Shown here one piece after another: positions 44,169 through 51,961 of a stretch of 64,000 nucleotides of DNA. Both the position numbers and the translations under genes were made by a program. This DNA is from UBA12481 sp942493265 (lineage in GTDB: Bacteria; Bacteroidota; Bacteroidia; Bacteroidales; UBA12481). The DNA is taken from positions 2,976,001 to 3,040,000 of the forward strand of contig OW818688.1 of the NCBI GenBank assembly GCA_942493265.1, in the 5' to 3' direction. Each line of letters begins with the position of its first letter. Within the stretch, counting starts at the first letter, position 1. The notes under the pieces are model-generated. The model did no database searches and was not told the DNA's origin. It was given only the letters and a program-made list of their open reading frames with translations.

Positions 44169-44709
44169 GATCAGTGTTATTAGAGTTATTCTTTTGTTTG
44201 ATTTGAGTTAATGTTTCGAGAAAGCTTTTCATCATTCCCAACTTGGTTTGGTAATAAGTTATCATGGCGTTCACCACCCGGTCATCACCGGGATTGGAAC
44301 CGAGTTTTTTCTGAAGCTCCTTATGTATTGAATCCATTTCAGCCAGTTCATCAGCCATCATTTTTTTCAGATTGTCCTGTGAACCTTCTGAAAGAGAGTC
44401 CAATCCAACAGATAGCCGGTCTACCTGGCTGGTGTAGTAATATTCAACCTTCTGCATCTCAGGACTTATATCCCCGAGCGTAAGCATCAGCGGCTCACGG
44501 TCGAAGTAGCGGTCATAAATAAATATTGATGAGGTGATCAGCAGCAGCCCGATAGCTGCTATACTGCTGATCCGTGTGATTAACCGGATTTTATTGGTGC
44601 GCTGCATTTTTTTCAGCCGTTCCTCAAAACGGTCGAAATGCCCTTCCGGTGGCTCATTGTTCATGAACATCTCTTTATTCTCCCTTATAAAATCTTCAAT
44701 TGAGTTCAT
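44149..44709 (-). CDS. Single-pass membrane protein, probable anti-sigma partner
   Basis: This 186-residue protein has a soluble N-terminus (MNSIEDFIRENKEMF..., PPEGHFDRFEERLKK), one membrane segment (ISSIAAIGLLLITSSIFIY, ~48-66) and a helical C-terminal domain. Its position just downstream of an ECF sigma factor and its topology fit an anti-sigma factor, but no zinc-binding ZAS motif is present. It overlaps the DUF4097-like gene by 20 bp. Confidence 0.65.
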   Translation of the reverse strand: MNSIEDFIRENKEMFMNNEPPEGHFDRFEERLKKMQRTNKIRLITRISSIAAIGLLLITSSIFIYDRYFDREPLMLTLGDISPEMQKVEYYYTSQVDRLSVGLDSLSEGSQDNLKKMMADELAEMDSIHKELQKKLGSNPGDDRVVNAMITYYQTKLGMMKSFLETLTQIKQKNNSNNTDHENTLL

Positions 44710-44720
44710 CTTATCTTTAC

Positions 44721-44760
44721 TTTCTTTACAATTCTTTACTATTCTTTACTATTCTTAACT
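44721..44760 (-). repeat. Four 10-bp phased repeats between sigma and membrane-protein genes
   Basis: On the plus strand the units are TTTCTTTACA, ATTCTTTACT, ATTCTTTACT and ATTCTTAACT, end to end. They lie between the stop of the sigma gene (44774) and the start of the next gene (44709) and so fall in the mRNA linker (AGTAAAGAAT units on the minus strand). Confidence 0.75.
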
Positions 44761-44773
44761 GTCCCTCACTCCT

Positions 44774-45328
44774 CTATCCTGTCATCAGTTGCAGAAGTTT
44801 CTGCTTCCCTCTCGAAAGCTGCGCCCGGCTGGTTGATGGAGTTACCCCAAGAATCTGGCCGATTTCATCATGGTCATATCCTTCGAAAAGGCTCAGCGAT
44901 AATACCACCCGATATTTTTCGGGCAGTTTTTCCAATGCGCGGCGTACCTTTTCAACTTTTTCATCAACGGTTCCTTCCTCAAGCGGGTTGTAGGATTCCG
45001 AAATTATTTCATCGGGATAATCAGCAACCAGTTCAACCTGGGGTTTCCGTTTTCTTAAAGCATCCAAAGAACGATTTACTACTATCCTTTTAAGCCATCC
45101 GCCGAAACTGACGTTCAGGTCAACGGATCCGATGTTTCTGAAGGCAACCAGAAAAGCTTCCTGCATAACATCTTCAGCTTCCATGGTATCTCCCAGAATT
45201 CTCAGACTTACATGGTACATTGGTTTATAATAGAGTCTGTAAATTTTCATCTGCGCCTTCGGATCTCCTCTCCTGCAGGCATCAAGGAGCTCTTGGTGCA
45301 TCATGTTATGTCCGTTTTCTGTTTCCAT
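44774..45328 (-). CDS. ECF-family RNA polymerase sigma factor
   Basis: This 184-residue protein has sigma region 2 (DPKAQMKIYRLYYKPMYHV, then AEDVMQEAFLVAFRNIG at ~45-60) and region 4 (LPEKYRVVLSLSLFEGYDHDEIGQILGVTPSTSRAQLSRGKQKL, ~125-170, given here only as landmarks) with a helix-turn-helix. I chose the ATG at 45328 (METENGHNMM); the frame remains open upstream. It probably controls its own operon with the membrane protein and the DUF4097-like protein. The signal is unknown. Confidence 0.9.
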   Translation of the reverse strand: METENGHNMMHQELLDACRRGDPKAQMKIYRLYYKPMYHVSLRILGDTMEAEDVMQEAFLVAFRNIGSVDLNVSFGGWLKRIVVNRSLDALRKRKPQVELVADYPDEIISESYNPLEEGTVDEKVEKVRRALEKLPEKYRVVLSLSLFEGYDHDEIGQILGVTPSTSRAQLSRGKQKLLQLMTG

Positions 45329-45413
45329 GTTCAACTTCAAGACGTGATGAAAAAAAAAGTGCTGCAATTTTCAGATAAAAAAATGCAGCACCGGGTTGAA
45401 TTCATTGTATTGA

Positions 45414-45617
45414 TCATCCTCCACTGATGAGGTGAATAATCTCAACTACATCTCCCTCATGCACTTTGGCAGAGTCGTACTGCGGTTTTCTAACCAATTG
45501 ACCATTAATTTTCACCACCAGATTGGGGAAAGTGAAATTTTTAATTTTCATGATATCCCTGATTGTCAGGGATTCTCCGGGGAGCTCGTCGGGATTGTTG
45601 TTCAGCTCAATATTCAT
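45414..45617 (-). CDS. ThiS/MoaD-family sulfur carrier
   Basis: This 67-residue beta-grasp protein ends in the required Gly-Gly (IHLISGG). Such carriers are adenylated at the C-terminus by an E1-like enzyme and then thiocarboxylated to supply sulfur for thiazole (ThiS) or for molybdopterin/tungstopterin (MoaD). A ThiF-like E1 gene is in the same operon, and AOR, a pterin enzyme, is divergent from it; both roles are possible. The last residues VVEIIHLISGG favour ThiS by length. It lies 3 bp after the lipoprotein gene. Confidence 0.85.
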   Translation of the reverse strand: MNIELNNNPDELPGESLTIRDIMKIKNFTFPNLVVKINGQLVRKPQYDSAKVHEGDVVEIIHLISGG

Positions 45618-45620
45618 ATC

Positions 45621-46766
45621 CTATTGATTGTTTTTATAATAATTACGCAGGAAGCCTTTCAATTGTTCGAAAATGGGCTTGGTAAATTCGAGGAACAGGT
45701 CCTGCGGGGGTGGCGGCATAACTGGCTTTTTTCGCGAAAGATCAAGCTGCTGTTGGTTAAGTGCCCGGCTATCACCGTTATAGCTTGCCCATTCGATGAA
45801 CCACGTATAGGAACCAGGGAATTTTTGTGTTGCCTTGGGTTTATTGGTGCGTGCATCAACAATTTGTACGAAAAGTACACCTGTGGAGACCACTTCGCGG
45901 CGATGGGTGAAATATTTGGCTTTAACCCGATCATACACATCTACTTTCTGGCCATTTATGGTTGCCGTACCAGTTTTTACAGAATCCTTGCTGATCAGCT
46001 CCTTTTCTGTGTCCTTATCATAGGTTGAACCCACACTGAAATCATCAAATTCCATCATCAGAATTTCATCTGCATAAGGTAGTTGTTTGGCTGCAGAAGG
46101 GCTGTAAAACTCCACGAATTCCTGTCTGCTGGTTTTGGCGAGGAGGTTATATGCCTGATCATAAAAGAATTCCGAACTGATTTTGTAACGACCCGGAACC
46201 GGAACCTGTTCAACTACAACCTTTAAAGTAGCGTCAAATTTTGCCTGCTCGATTCTCTTTTTTACGTCTTGGTACCCTGGAACAAACCTGTCGGCATTCA
46301 GGAACTGGTAGTATGCATCGCGTGCTGCCTGCCGGGTACCCTGTTTGAGCATGCTGACGCCGGTATCGTAGGCTTCGGGAGCTGCTTTCTGCCGGGCTGC
46401 AGCGACCTGTTCTCCAAAGGATTCGGGATTTCGGATGATTTTAAGGGCAGCCGGGCAATGACGGATTTCATCGGCCATCCGGTTCATGATTTCATAACGG
46501 TCGGTTACTCCGGCGTATTTGAATGGGTCCTGACTTTGCAGCAATTGTTCGATTTCATGCTTAAAGGTATTGATTGCCAAAGGGTAAGCCTGGCGGAGTG
46601 TTTCCGCCGATTTTTTACTGTCGGGATTTTCCCTGAGCCGCTGCACGGATTGCAAAACTGCATCGGAATAGTTGCCTTCCTCAAATGCCTTTTTGCCGGA
46701 GTTGCATGATACCATCAGAAAGGCTGTTATCAGTGAGATGGAGAATATTTTTATTGTTGTTTTCAT
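45621..46766 (-). CDS. Lipoprotein of unknown function inside the sulfur-carrier operon
   Basis: This 381-residue protein has a lipoprotein signal (lipobox MVSC, Cys ~21), an N-terminal helical segment (KAFEEGNYSDAVLQSVQRLRENPDS) that resembles a TPR unit, and a beta-rich C-terminal half with several aromatic motifs (GSYTWFIEWASYNGDSRALN). I do not recognise a named family. It is placed between the ThiF-like E1 (4-bp overlap) and the ThiS-like carrier (3-bp gap), an odd place for a periplasm-facing protein. Confidence 0.75.
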   Translation of the reverse strand: MKTTIKIFSISLITAFLMVSCNSGKKAFEEGNYSDAVLQSVQRLRENPDSKKSAETLRQAYPLAINTFKHEIEQLLQSQDPFKYAGVTDRYEIMNRMADEIRHCPAALKIIRNPESFGEQVAAARQKAAPEAYDTGVSMLKQGTRQAARDAYYQFLNADRFVPGYQDVKKRIEQAKFDATLKVVVEQVPVPGRYKISSEFFYDQAYNLLAKTSRQEFVEFYSPSAAKQLPYADEILMMEFDDFSVGSTYDKDTEKELISKDSVKTGTATINGQKVDVYDRVKAKYFTHRREVVSTGVLFVQIVDARTNKPKATQKFPGSYTWFIEWASYNGDSRALNQQQLDLSRKKPVMPPPPQDLFLEFTKPIFEQLKGFLRNYYKNNQ

Positions 46767-47356
46767 ACAGGTGTTTGACTTTTTAATAACAGATCTATCC
46801 CAACATCTGCCATCATATTGGAAACGATTCCAACACGGGGGGCCAGTGGTGGCATTTCGGGACCGATCTCTGACGATTCGTCCCCGCAGATGTATAAATT
46901 TCCGCTGGAACGCATTCTTATCGAGTTGGAATCACCAAATCCTGCCATCCCGGATCCAATGATCAATGGCCTTCCAGGCCAGGCTGTGAGGGCTGTTTCG
47001 ATGATCATCGCCTTCTGATCGGCCAGATCGAACGCTTCAAATAGAATATCCACCCCTTCAAAAAGTTCCGGAATATTCACCGGATTCAATCTTACCAGAT
47101 GTATTTCAAGGATCAAATCGGGATTTATCCTCAGTAAATTGGATTTCAGCGCTTCTACTTTTGGTTGACCGATCTGGTCGCGGAAATAGAACTGCCTGTT
47201 TAGGTTTGATTCTTCTACACGATCGTAATCACAGATCACCAGCCGGCCGATCCCAACACGTACAAGTGCCGCAGCGCAGTTGGATCCGAGACCGCCCGCA
47301 CCCGCTATTCCTGCGCTGTGTTTTTTAAGTTTTTCCTGAATTGATAACCATCTCAT
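46763..47356 (-). CDS. thiF: ThiF-family E1-like adenylyltransferase
   Basis: This 197-residue short E1 has the ATP-binding GxGGLG (AGIAGAGGLGSN, ~17), the Asp-Arg pair CDYDRVEESNLNRQFY (~42) and QIGQPKVEAL. It activates a ThiS/MoaD-type carrier by adenylation. It lacks the zinc CxxC pair and the C-terminal rhodanese part of MoeB/ThiF long forms, matching the short ThiF of Bacteroidota and Firmicutes. It overlaps the lipoprotein gene by 4 bp and follows the DUF364 gene after 3 bp. Confidence 0.88.
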   Translation of the reverse strand: MRWLSIQEKLKKHSAGIAGAGGLGSNCAAALVRVGIGRLVICDYDRVEESNLNRQFYFRDQIGQPKVEALKSNLLRINPDLILEIHLVRLNPVNIPELFEGVDILFEAFDLADQKAMIIETALTAWPGRPLIIGSGMAGFGDSNSIRMRSSGNLYICGDESSEIGPEMPPLAPRVGIVSNMMADVGIDLLLKSQTPV

Positions 47357-47359
47357 GGC

Positions 47360-48052
47360 CTACAAAGATACCTTTTTGCCTTTTTTACTGAACGATTGTG
47401 TACCCATTCCCTTGCTAATAATATCAAGTACTTCAAAATCATAGGGATTGAAAACCATTCCGAACAAACAAGTAATATTATATTGCTTTTTAAACTTTGG
47501 CGACAATGGAACAGATGGCCCCAGAAGGAAAATTTCAGTACCTGGCTTCACCTGTGATACAATACCGGTAAAGGTGGAGTTGATGAGTGAAGTTGCTGTA
47601 ATGATCACACAATCTGACTTAGCAAGGGTTTCTTGCATTTGGGAAATCGGGGTGAGATCAGGGTAGTCCTTATGCTGATCAAATGCAGCCAGTGATAATC
47701 CATCTTTGCGGAATCTCTCAACCAGAGGGGGAAAATATCCGACCATGACAGTTTGTTTCTTTATTGTAAAATCTATCTGATCGAAAATGTCACCTGAACC
47801 GAAATTCCCCTGACTATAGTTTTGATGGGCATTGGCATATGCCATCACCAGCATCCGGTGATCGATCAGTTGTAAATCAGGTTTGGATAAAGTTAAGGGG
47901 TCGGTTTCAACGGGATTATTAAGCGTTGAGCAAACACCGATCTGTCCGTTTGCCAGCATAATAGCAACATAGGCACTGCCGCAGGCTGAGGCCAGAATCT
48001 TTTCGGCATCATAGGGGAATTCTTCTGAAAACTGTAAAACAGGATCTTTCAT
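47360..48052 (-). CDS. DUF364 Rossmann-fold protein (putative heavy-metal chelation)
   Basis: This 230-residue protein carries the DUF364 signature SDCVIITATSLINSTFTG (~150), followed by LLGPSVPLSPKF (~180). DUF364 proteins have an enolase-like N-terminal and a Rossmann C-terminal domain and are often found near molybdenum or tungsten genes, which suggests a link to metal handling or insertion. The ATG at 48052 is chosen because a perfect minus-strand -7 box (48069-48076) lies inside the longer frame. It is divergent from AOR with 154 bp between start codons. Confidence 0.8.
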   Translation of the reverse strand: MKDPVLQFSEEFPYDAEKILASACGSAYVAIMLANGQIGVCSTLNNPVETDPLTLSKPDLQLIDHRMLVMAYANAHQNYSQGNFGSGDIFDQIDFTIKKQTVMVGYFPPLVERFRKDGLSLAAFDQHKDYPDLTPISQMQETLAKSDCVIITATSLINSTFTGIVSQVKPGTEIFLLGPSVPLSPKFKKQYNITCLFGMVFNPYDFEVLDIISKGMGTQSFSKKGKKVSL

Positions 48053-48068
48053 AACTGAAAATAAACCC

Positions 48069-48076
48069 CAAAAATA
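48069..48076 (-). promoter_or_regulatory. -7 box of the DUF364 - thiF - lipoprotein - thiS operon
   Basis: CAAAAATA reads TATTTTTG on the minus strand (perfect TAnnTTTG), 16 bp before the DUF364 ATG at 48052. Confidence 0.6.
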
Positions 48077-48100
48077 CATAAAGAATCTGATTACCAGCAC

Positions 48101-48127
48101 CGATATGAATGATCATGCATAATGATA
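48101..48127. promoter_or_regulatory. Possible Mo/W operator in the AOR/DUF364 divergent promoter
   Basis: CGATATG (48101-48107), ten spacer bases ending in TG, and CATAATG (48118-48124) match the inverted repeat before the TonB receptor in the left half exactly and in 5 of 7 positions of the right half, at the same spacing. It sits just upstream of the minus-strand -7 box and of the AOR promoter. Confidence 0.4.
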
Positions 48128-48168
48128 TAAATCATCAATTGATAGGTGATTACGGAAGGATTTAGTGC

Positions 48169-48176
48169 TATTTTTG
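48169..48176 (+). promoter_or_regulatory. -7 box of the AOR gene
   Basis: TATTTTTG (perfect TAnnTTTG) lies 30 bp before the ATG at 48207; no clear -33 box. Confidence 0.6.
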
Positions 48177-48206
48177 TCCAAATCGAATGCTTAAAAAGGC
48201 CATTTT

Positions 48207-50363
48207 ATGAATATCAAAGAAATGCTCGGAAAACATAATCTTCTTTCCGAATTTAAATACAATGTTACTCCTTTGGACAAAGGATATACTGATAAGGTTT
48301 TGCATCTGAATCTTTCAGATAATTCTTTTAAAATTAAGGATGTACCGCTGGAGATGAAAGAAAAATTCATTGGAGGCAAGGGATATGGTCTCCGGTTGCT
48401 ATGGGATGCTACAAAGCCTGATACGAAATGGGATGATCCTGAAAATGAAATTGTTATTTCATCAGGACCGATTGCCGGCATCACCCAATACTCGGGTACG
48501 GGAAAATCTTTGGTTGTAACTATCTCTCCTGCAAGTAATTCCGCAACTGATAGTAATGCGGGGGGGTATTTCGGACCGTTTATCAAGTTCTCGGGATTCG
48601 ATGCCATTGAACTTCAGGGGAAGAGCAAAAGCGATGTTATTATCATTATAGACGGTACCACCGGGACAATCAGGATTGAAGAAGCGCCGGCTGAGCCGCT
48701 GGACAGTCATCTGCTGAGTGAGATCTTAACGGAAATGTACGCTGATAATGAAGAGAGCAAGCACAATGTATCTGTTATTTCCACCGGTATGGCAGCGGAG
48801 CATTCCTGGCTGGGGATGCTGAATTTCAGTTTCTGGGATAAAAAGAAAGGCCGAATCCGTTTGAAACAGGCTGGCAGGGGAGGAATTGGTGCCGTATTGC
48901 GGAATAAGAAGGTTAAGGCCCTGGTTTGCAAAATCGGGGGGGTAAAAGGAAATCTGAATAATGTGGTTGATCTCCCGGCCATTGTGGAAAGAGGTAAAAG
49001 GTTTAATGCCGAAATGCGGGAACTGGATGATACTCAATGTGAAATGAGAACCAAAGGAACGGCCCATCTTATGGAAATCATGAATGATTATGACCTGCTT
49101 CCGACCATGAATTACAAATTCGGTTCCCATAAAGATGCTTACCTGATTGATTCGGAAGTCTGGAAATCACGGTTCGCCCAAGGTACTCCCGACGGTTGCT
49201 GGATCGGATGCAACATGGGTTGTGCAAAGGCAGTGAATCATTATATCGTAAAAACCGGCCCGTACAAAGGGGAGGATGTATTGGTTGACGGACCGGAATA
49301 TGAAAATGCGGCCGGCTTAGGATCCAATTGCGGTATTTTTGATCCCGATTATATCATCGAGGCCAATTTCTATTGCGATACTTATGGAATGGATACCATC
49401 AGCTGGGCAACCAATATGTCATTCATTATGGAATGTTATGTTGCCGGGATTCTGAACAAGGAACGTACCGGCGGGCTGGAGCTGAACTGGGGCAATACTG
49501 AAACCGCCATAGAACTGCTGCATCAGGTTGCCAGGGGCGAAGGTTTTGGGTTGACAGCGGGTAAAGGTATCCGGAAAATGAAGGAGATATTTGCAGAAAA
49601 CGGATGGGGTGATCCTGGTTTCCTGAAGGATATCGGCATGGAGAACAAAGGGCTTGAATATTCAGAATATGTTTCAAAAGAATCACTTGCTCAGCAGGGT
49701 GGATTTGCGATGACCAATAAAGGCCCACAGCATGATGAAGCCTGGCTGATATTTATGGATATGGTTAATAACCAGATTCCTACCTTTGAGAAAAAAGCCG
49801 AGGCACTCCACTATTTCCCGATGTTCCGAACCTGGTTCGGTTTGGTCGGGCTCTGTAAGCTTCCCTGGAATGATGTTGAACCTGCAAACAATGCAGAAAC
49901 GGCTGAACCGGCAAAAGTTCCGGAACATGTTGATAATTATGTTACGATCTATAAAGCTGTTACTGGCAGGGAATTCGATAACAAGCGTTTGATTGAGGAT
50001 TCTGAAAGGGTTTATAATTTCCAGCGTATTTTCAATCTGCGCCGCGGATTCGGAACCCGGAAATATGATGCCCAGCCATTCCGCGCAGCCGGCCCGGTAA
50101 CAATCGAGGAATATGAAAGCCGCGCCGAACGCTACGATAAACAGCTTAAGGAACAGGTGGGATTTGATACTGAAGGTAAAAGCTCTGCTGAGAAGCAGAA
50201 AGCATTGCGTGAATACCGGGAAGGACGCTACGAACAACTTCTGGATGCCGTTTATAAGCGCCGCGGATGGAATGCCAACGGTGTTCCAACCATTGAACAT
50301 CTGAAGAAAATCGGAATGGATCTTCCTGAACTCATTGAGGTTGTAACTCCATTCCAACAGTAG
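48207..50363 (+). CDS. aor: Tungsten-type aldehyde ferredoxin oxidoreductase (AOR family)
   Basis: This 718-residue AOR-family enzyme has the N-terminal barrel (IGGKGYGLRLLW ~55, ISSGPIAG, SNAGGYFGPFIKFSGFDAIELQGKS ~115, landmarks only), the cluster motif CWIGCNMGC (~333) and the last cluster Cys in FGLVGLCKLPWND (~550). It oxidises aldehydes to acids with ferredoxin and uses a bis-pterin W or Mo cofactor. The first motif has CX3CX3C instead of the usual CX2CX3C. It is longer than the ~605-residue archaeal AOR. A ThiF/ThiS-type pair lies in the divergent operon, and WtpABC and ModE lie 5-12 kb downstream. Confidence 0.9.
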   Translation: MNIKEMLGKHNLLSEFKYNVTPLDKGYTDKVLHLNLSDNSFKIKDVPLEMKEKFIGGKGYGLRLLWDATKPDTKWDDPENEIVISSGPIAGITQYSGTGKSLVVTISPASNSATDSNAGGYFGPFIKFSGFDAIELQGKSKSDVIIIIDGTTGTIRIEEAPAEPLDSHLLSEILTEMYADNEESKHNVSVISTGMAAEHSWLGMLNFSFWDKKKGRIRLKQAGRGGIGAVLRNKKVKALVCKIGGVKGNLNNVVDLPAIVERGKRFNAEMRELDDTQCEMRTKGTAHLMEIMNDYDLLPTMNYKFGSHKDAYLIDSEVWKSRFAQGTPDGCWIGCNMGCAKAVNHYIVKTGPYKGEDVLVDGPEYENAAGLGSNCGIFDPDYIIEANFYCDTYGMDTISWATNMSFIMECYVAGILNKERTGGLELNWGNTETAIELLHQVARGEGFGLTAGKGIRKMKEIFAENGWGDPGFLKDIGMENKGLEYSEYVSKESLAQQGGFAMTNKGPQHDEAWLIFMDMVNNQIPTFEKKAEALHYFPMFRTWFGLVGLCKLPWNDVEPANNAETAEPAKVPEHVDNYVTIYKAVTGREFDNKRLIEDSERVYNFQRIFNLRRGFGTRKYDAQPFRAAGPVTIEEYESRAERYDKQLKEQVGFDTEGKSSAEKQKALREYREGRYEQLLDAVYKRRGWNANGVPTIEHLKKIGMDLPELIEVVTPFQQ

Positions 50364-50384
50364 AGACGGATAACTATCCGTCTC
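50363..50384 (+). other. Hairpin after AOR
   Basis: GAGACGGAT and ATCCGTCTC are perfect arms around AACT, overlapping the last base of the stop codon. There is no T-run, so it may protect the mRNA 3' end or act as a weak or Rho-aided terminator. Confidence 0.5.
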
Positions 50385-50438
50385 CGGATAACAATCTGTC
50401 TCCTCACGCATTTTTCTAATGACACCGCAAAGGTTTTT

Positions 50439-50446
50439 TATCTTTG
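50439..50446 (+). promoter_or_regulatory. -7 box of the MATE gene
   Basis: TATCTTTG followed by CACC is a perfect -7 box 14 bp before the ATG, giving a very short leader. Confidence 0.6.
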
Positions 50447-50459
50447 CACCGTTAAAAAA

Positions 50460-51920
50460 ATGCAGGTGCCCGAAGATCGTTTAGCCAGAAAAAGCCAGGA
50501 ATTAGGCCAGGAGAAAATCAGCCGTCTCATGTGGCGCTATTTTCTGCCGGCATTTGTTGGAGTTATAATGAATGCGACTTACAATATTGTAGATCGCATT
50601 TTTATTGGCCAGGGTGTGGGTTCAATGGCATTGTCGGGACTGAGCGTTGTGTTCCCTATTATGTTGATTGTTATGGCTTTTGGGATGCTCATCGGTATGG
50701 GCTCCGGGGTGCTGGTATCGATCAATATGGGCCGTAAGGATTTTGCTCAGTCTGAAAAGGTTTTGGGTAACGGGTTTTTTATGATGATTGCAATCGGCAT
50801 TTTGGTTTCCTGCATAGGATTCGCCGTTAAAACCCCGATGCTGAAATTGTTCGGTGCCACACCCGAGACCATCAAGTATGCGCAGGAATATCTGAATATT
50901 ATTTTGTTGGGAAGTGTATTCCAGTTAGTCGGTTTTGGACTGAACAACGTCATCAGAGCAGAAGGAAATGCACGTATTGCCATGCTTTCAATGCTTCTCA
51001 GCGGAGGGATCAACCTGATTCTGGATCCGATATTCATCTTTGTATTTGATATGGGGGTAAAAGGTGCCGCGTATGCCACCATAATTGCCATGATAGCGCT
51101 GGATATATGGGTACTTTCCCATTTTTTGAGCAAGCGTGCCATTATACATCTGCGTTGGCCAAATATAAAACCCAATTGGAAAATCATCAGTCTGATACTG
51201 TCGATAGGCATGGCGCCGTTTTTTATGCAATTGGGTTCCAGTGCCGTAAACGCCTTGTTTATGAATCAATTGATTAAACATGGCGGAGACCTTGCTGTTG
51301 GAGCTTTAGGTATCATTGCATCGGTAGCACAGCTTCTGGTCATGTCGATGGTAGCGATCAATATGGCCAGTCAGCCAATCGTGGGATTTAATTTTGGTGC
51401 CCGCAATTTCGACCGGGTAAAACAAACAGTCAGGCAAGGGATTTTCGCTGCCACTGCAATCGGCGTTTTTGGCTGGATCATCGTTCAATTATTTCCGCAT
51501 TTCATTGTTAAATTGTTCAATTCAAATGATCCGGTGCTATTCAGCATCGCAGATAAAGGTCTCCGGATTTTTTTGGCAGCGCTTCCTCTCATTGGTTTTC
51601 AGGTTATTGCAGCCAATTTCTTTCAGAATATCGGTAAGGCCAAAACGGCTGCATTCCTTTCCTTGCTGCGTTCACTGATCATCCTGGTACCCGCTTTGCT
51701 GATCTTGCCCGAGATTTATGGCCTGAAAGGCGTCTGGCTTTGCAGCCCATTTGCCGACATTACCTCAGCTATCATTACCGGCTTCTTCTTATGGTGGCAA
51801 ATGAAAAAGCTTGGCAAGGAGGACCCGGATAAAATTGCAGGCGGGAAACCACATCCGGGTCCCGACAACGAAGAATTAACCCGTGCGGCGGAAACATTTC
51901 AGATTGTAACCCCTGAATAA
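50460..51920 (+). CDS. MATE-family efflux transporter
   Basis: This 486-residue integral membrane protein has about twelve hydrophobic segments and typical MATE sequence features near the N-terminus (MWRYFLPAFVGVIMNATYNIVDRIFIG, residues ~22-48, landmark) and a repeated second half (NMASQPIVGFNFGARNFDRV ~300). MATE pumps export cationic drugs or metabolites using Na+ or H+ gradients. It has its own promoter 14 bp upstream. The substrate is unknown. The rhamnosidase gene starts 35 bp downstream. Confidence 0.93.
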   Translation: MQVPEDRLARKSQELGQEKISRLMWRYFLPAFVGVIMNATYNIVDRIFIGQGVGSMALSGLSVVFPIMLIVMAFGMLIGMGSGVLVSINMGRKDFAQSEKVLGNGFFMMIAIGILVSCIGFAVKTPMLKLFGATPETIKYAQEYLNIILLGSVFQLVGFGLNNVIRAEGNARIAMLSMLLSGGINLILDPIFIFVFDMGVKGAAYATIIAMIALDIWVLSHFLSKRAIIHLRWPNIKPNWKIISLILSIGMAPFFMQLGSSAVNALFMNQLIKHGGDLAVGALGIIASVAQLLVMSMVAINMASQPIVGFNFGARNFDRVKQTVRQGIFAATAIGVFGWIIVQLFPHFIVKLFNSNDPVLFSIADKGLRIFLAALPLIGFQVIAANFFQNIGKAKTAAFLSLLRSLIILVPALLILPEIYGLKGVWLCSPFADITSAIITGFFLWWQMKKLGKEDPDKIAGGKPHPGPDNEELTRAAETFQIVTPE

Positions 51921-51927
51921 AAACCTA

Positions 51928-51961
51928 TTTTTATCAGATTATTATTTCAATCTGATGAAAA
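51928..51961 (+). promoter_or_regulatory. Hairpin covering the start codon of the rhamnosidase gene
   Basis: TTTTTATCAGATT (51928-51940) can pair with AATCTGATGAAAA (51949-51961) in RNA with one G-U pair, around an 8-base loop. The right arm contains the ATG at 51955. On this strand it is not followed by a T-run. Confidence 0.55.

Noticed and set aside
45432..46028. Long plus-strand open frame (198 codons) opposite ThiS and the lipoprotein gene
   Set aside because: It spans two well-supported minus-strand genes in a shadow frame and has no recognisable motifs.
49683..50411. 242-codon minus-strand frame opposite the end of AOR
   Set aside because: It is antisense to the conserved AOR C-terminus and shows no domain motif.
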